64,000 nt of DNA from Gari tellinella (Eukaryota; Mollusca; Bivalvia; Cardiida; Psammobiidae): contig OV277866.1 of NCBI GenBank assembly GCA_922989275.2, forward strand, positions 58,457,246 through 58,521,245, given 5' to 3'. Shown in pieces: positions 63,911-64,000 of the stretch. The notes under the pieces are model-generated. The model saw only the letters and a list, made by a program, of their open reading frames with translations. It was not told where the DNA came from and did no database searches. Position numbers and translations under genes: made by a program. How positions within the stretch are numbered: position 1 is the first letter of the stretch; every line of letters begins with the position of its first letter.

Positions 63911-64000
63911 AGCCCATTTCCCCATAAATACGCATTTTGACACCCCTTATTCATTCCTCCAATGAAGAAAGTTGTTCCATTTTATTCAGTCATGAATATG
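63911..64000. mobile_element. D element, cut by the window end
   Basis: Left part of a D copy: GCCCATTTCCCCATAAATAC, ATTCCTCCAATGAAGAAAG and CAGTCATGAATATG. The core would follow outside the window. Confidence 0.7.

Overview
The window looks like nuclear DNA of an animal, most likely a bivalve mollusc; a dreissenid-type mussel is a guess from the repeat style, not a proof. It is AT-rich and has no bacterial operons. It carries one long animal gene (a Golgi alpha-mannosidase II), decayed non-LTR retrotransposons, and a very dense population of short palindromic transposons (MITEs). I saw no complete tRNA or rRNA gene, no transposase ORF, no CRISPR array and no second host gene.

Layout. Bases 1-7,000 hold foldback palindromes of several unrelated sequences, a 400-bp dispersed repeat and a 414-bp tandem array. 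From about 7.0 kb an element with terminal inverted repeats and an internal tRNA-like module appears. From 7.86 kb to the end the MITE families take over. Bases 8.8-10.0 kb are a cluster of E-family MITEs. Bases 11.0-21.5 kb hold four LINE fragments, all on the plus strand, with MITEs nested in and around them. Bases 23.5-29.8 kb are MITE-rich. Bases 29,799-33,032 (minus strand) are the uninterrupted 1,077-codon mannosidase gene. Bases 33.3-36.1 kb and 37-63.9 kb are again MITE-rich, with a 40-bp minisatellite (43.4-44.1 kb), a GA-rich simple repeat (54.5-54.9 kb) and a second copy of the tRNA-like element (49.5-50.1 kb).

Family letters used below. A: about 246 bp, TA target, ends CAGTGGAGAA. 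C: about 364-425 bp, TA target, ends CAGTGCYYCC. E: about 205 bp, TA target, ends CAGTAAAACCTCTCTATTA. B, D, F, H, I: about 170-250 bp, TTAA target, ends CCC. L: ends AGGGCTGCCA. J: a foldback without clear ends. M: about 530 bp, TTAA target, with a tRNA-like centre. TA with CAGT suggests Tc1/mariner-type mobilisation and TTAA with CCC suggests piggyBac-type mobilisation. This rests on known target preferences, because no transposase is present here.

The main signal is modular. One palindromic core of about 65 bp, found more than 40 times, forms the centre of families A, B, C, F, H and I, whose outer ends and target sites differ. A second palindromic core is shared by D and L. Subfamilies of the first core differ by changes mirrored in both arms. 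Several nested insertions give clean empty-site evidence for the target duplications. Positions were read by eye, so element ends may be off by a few bases.
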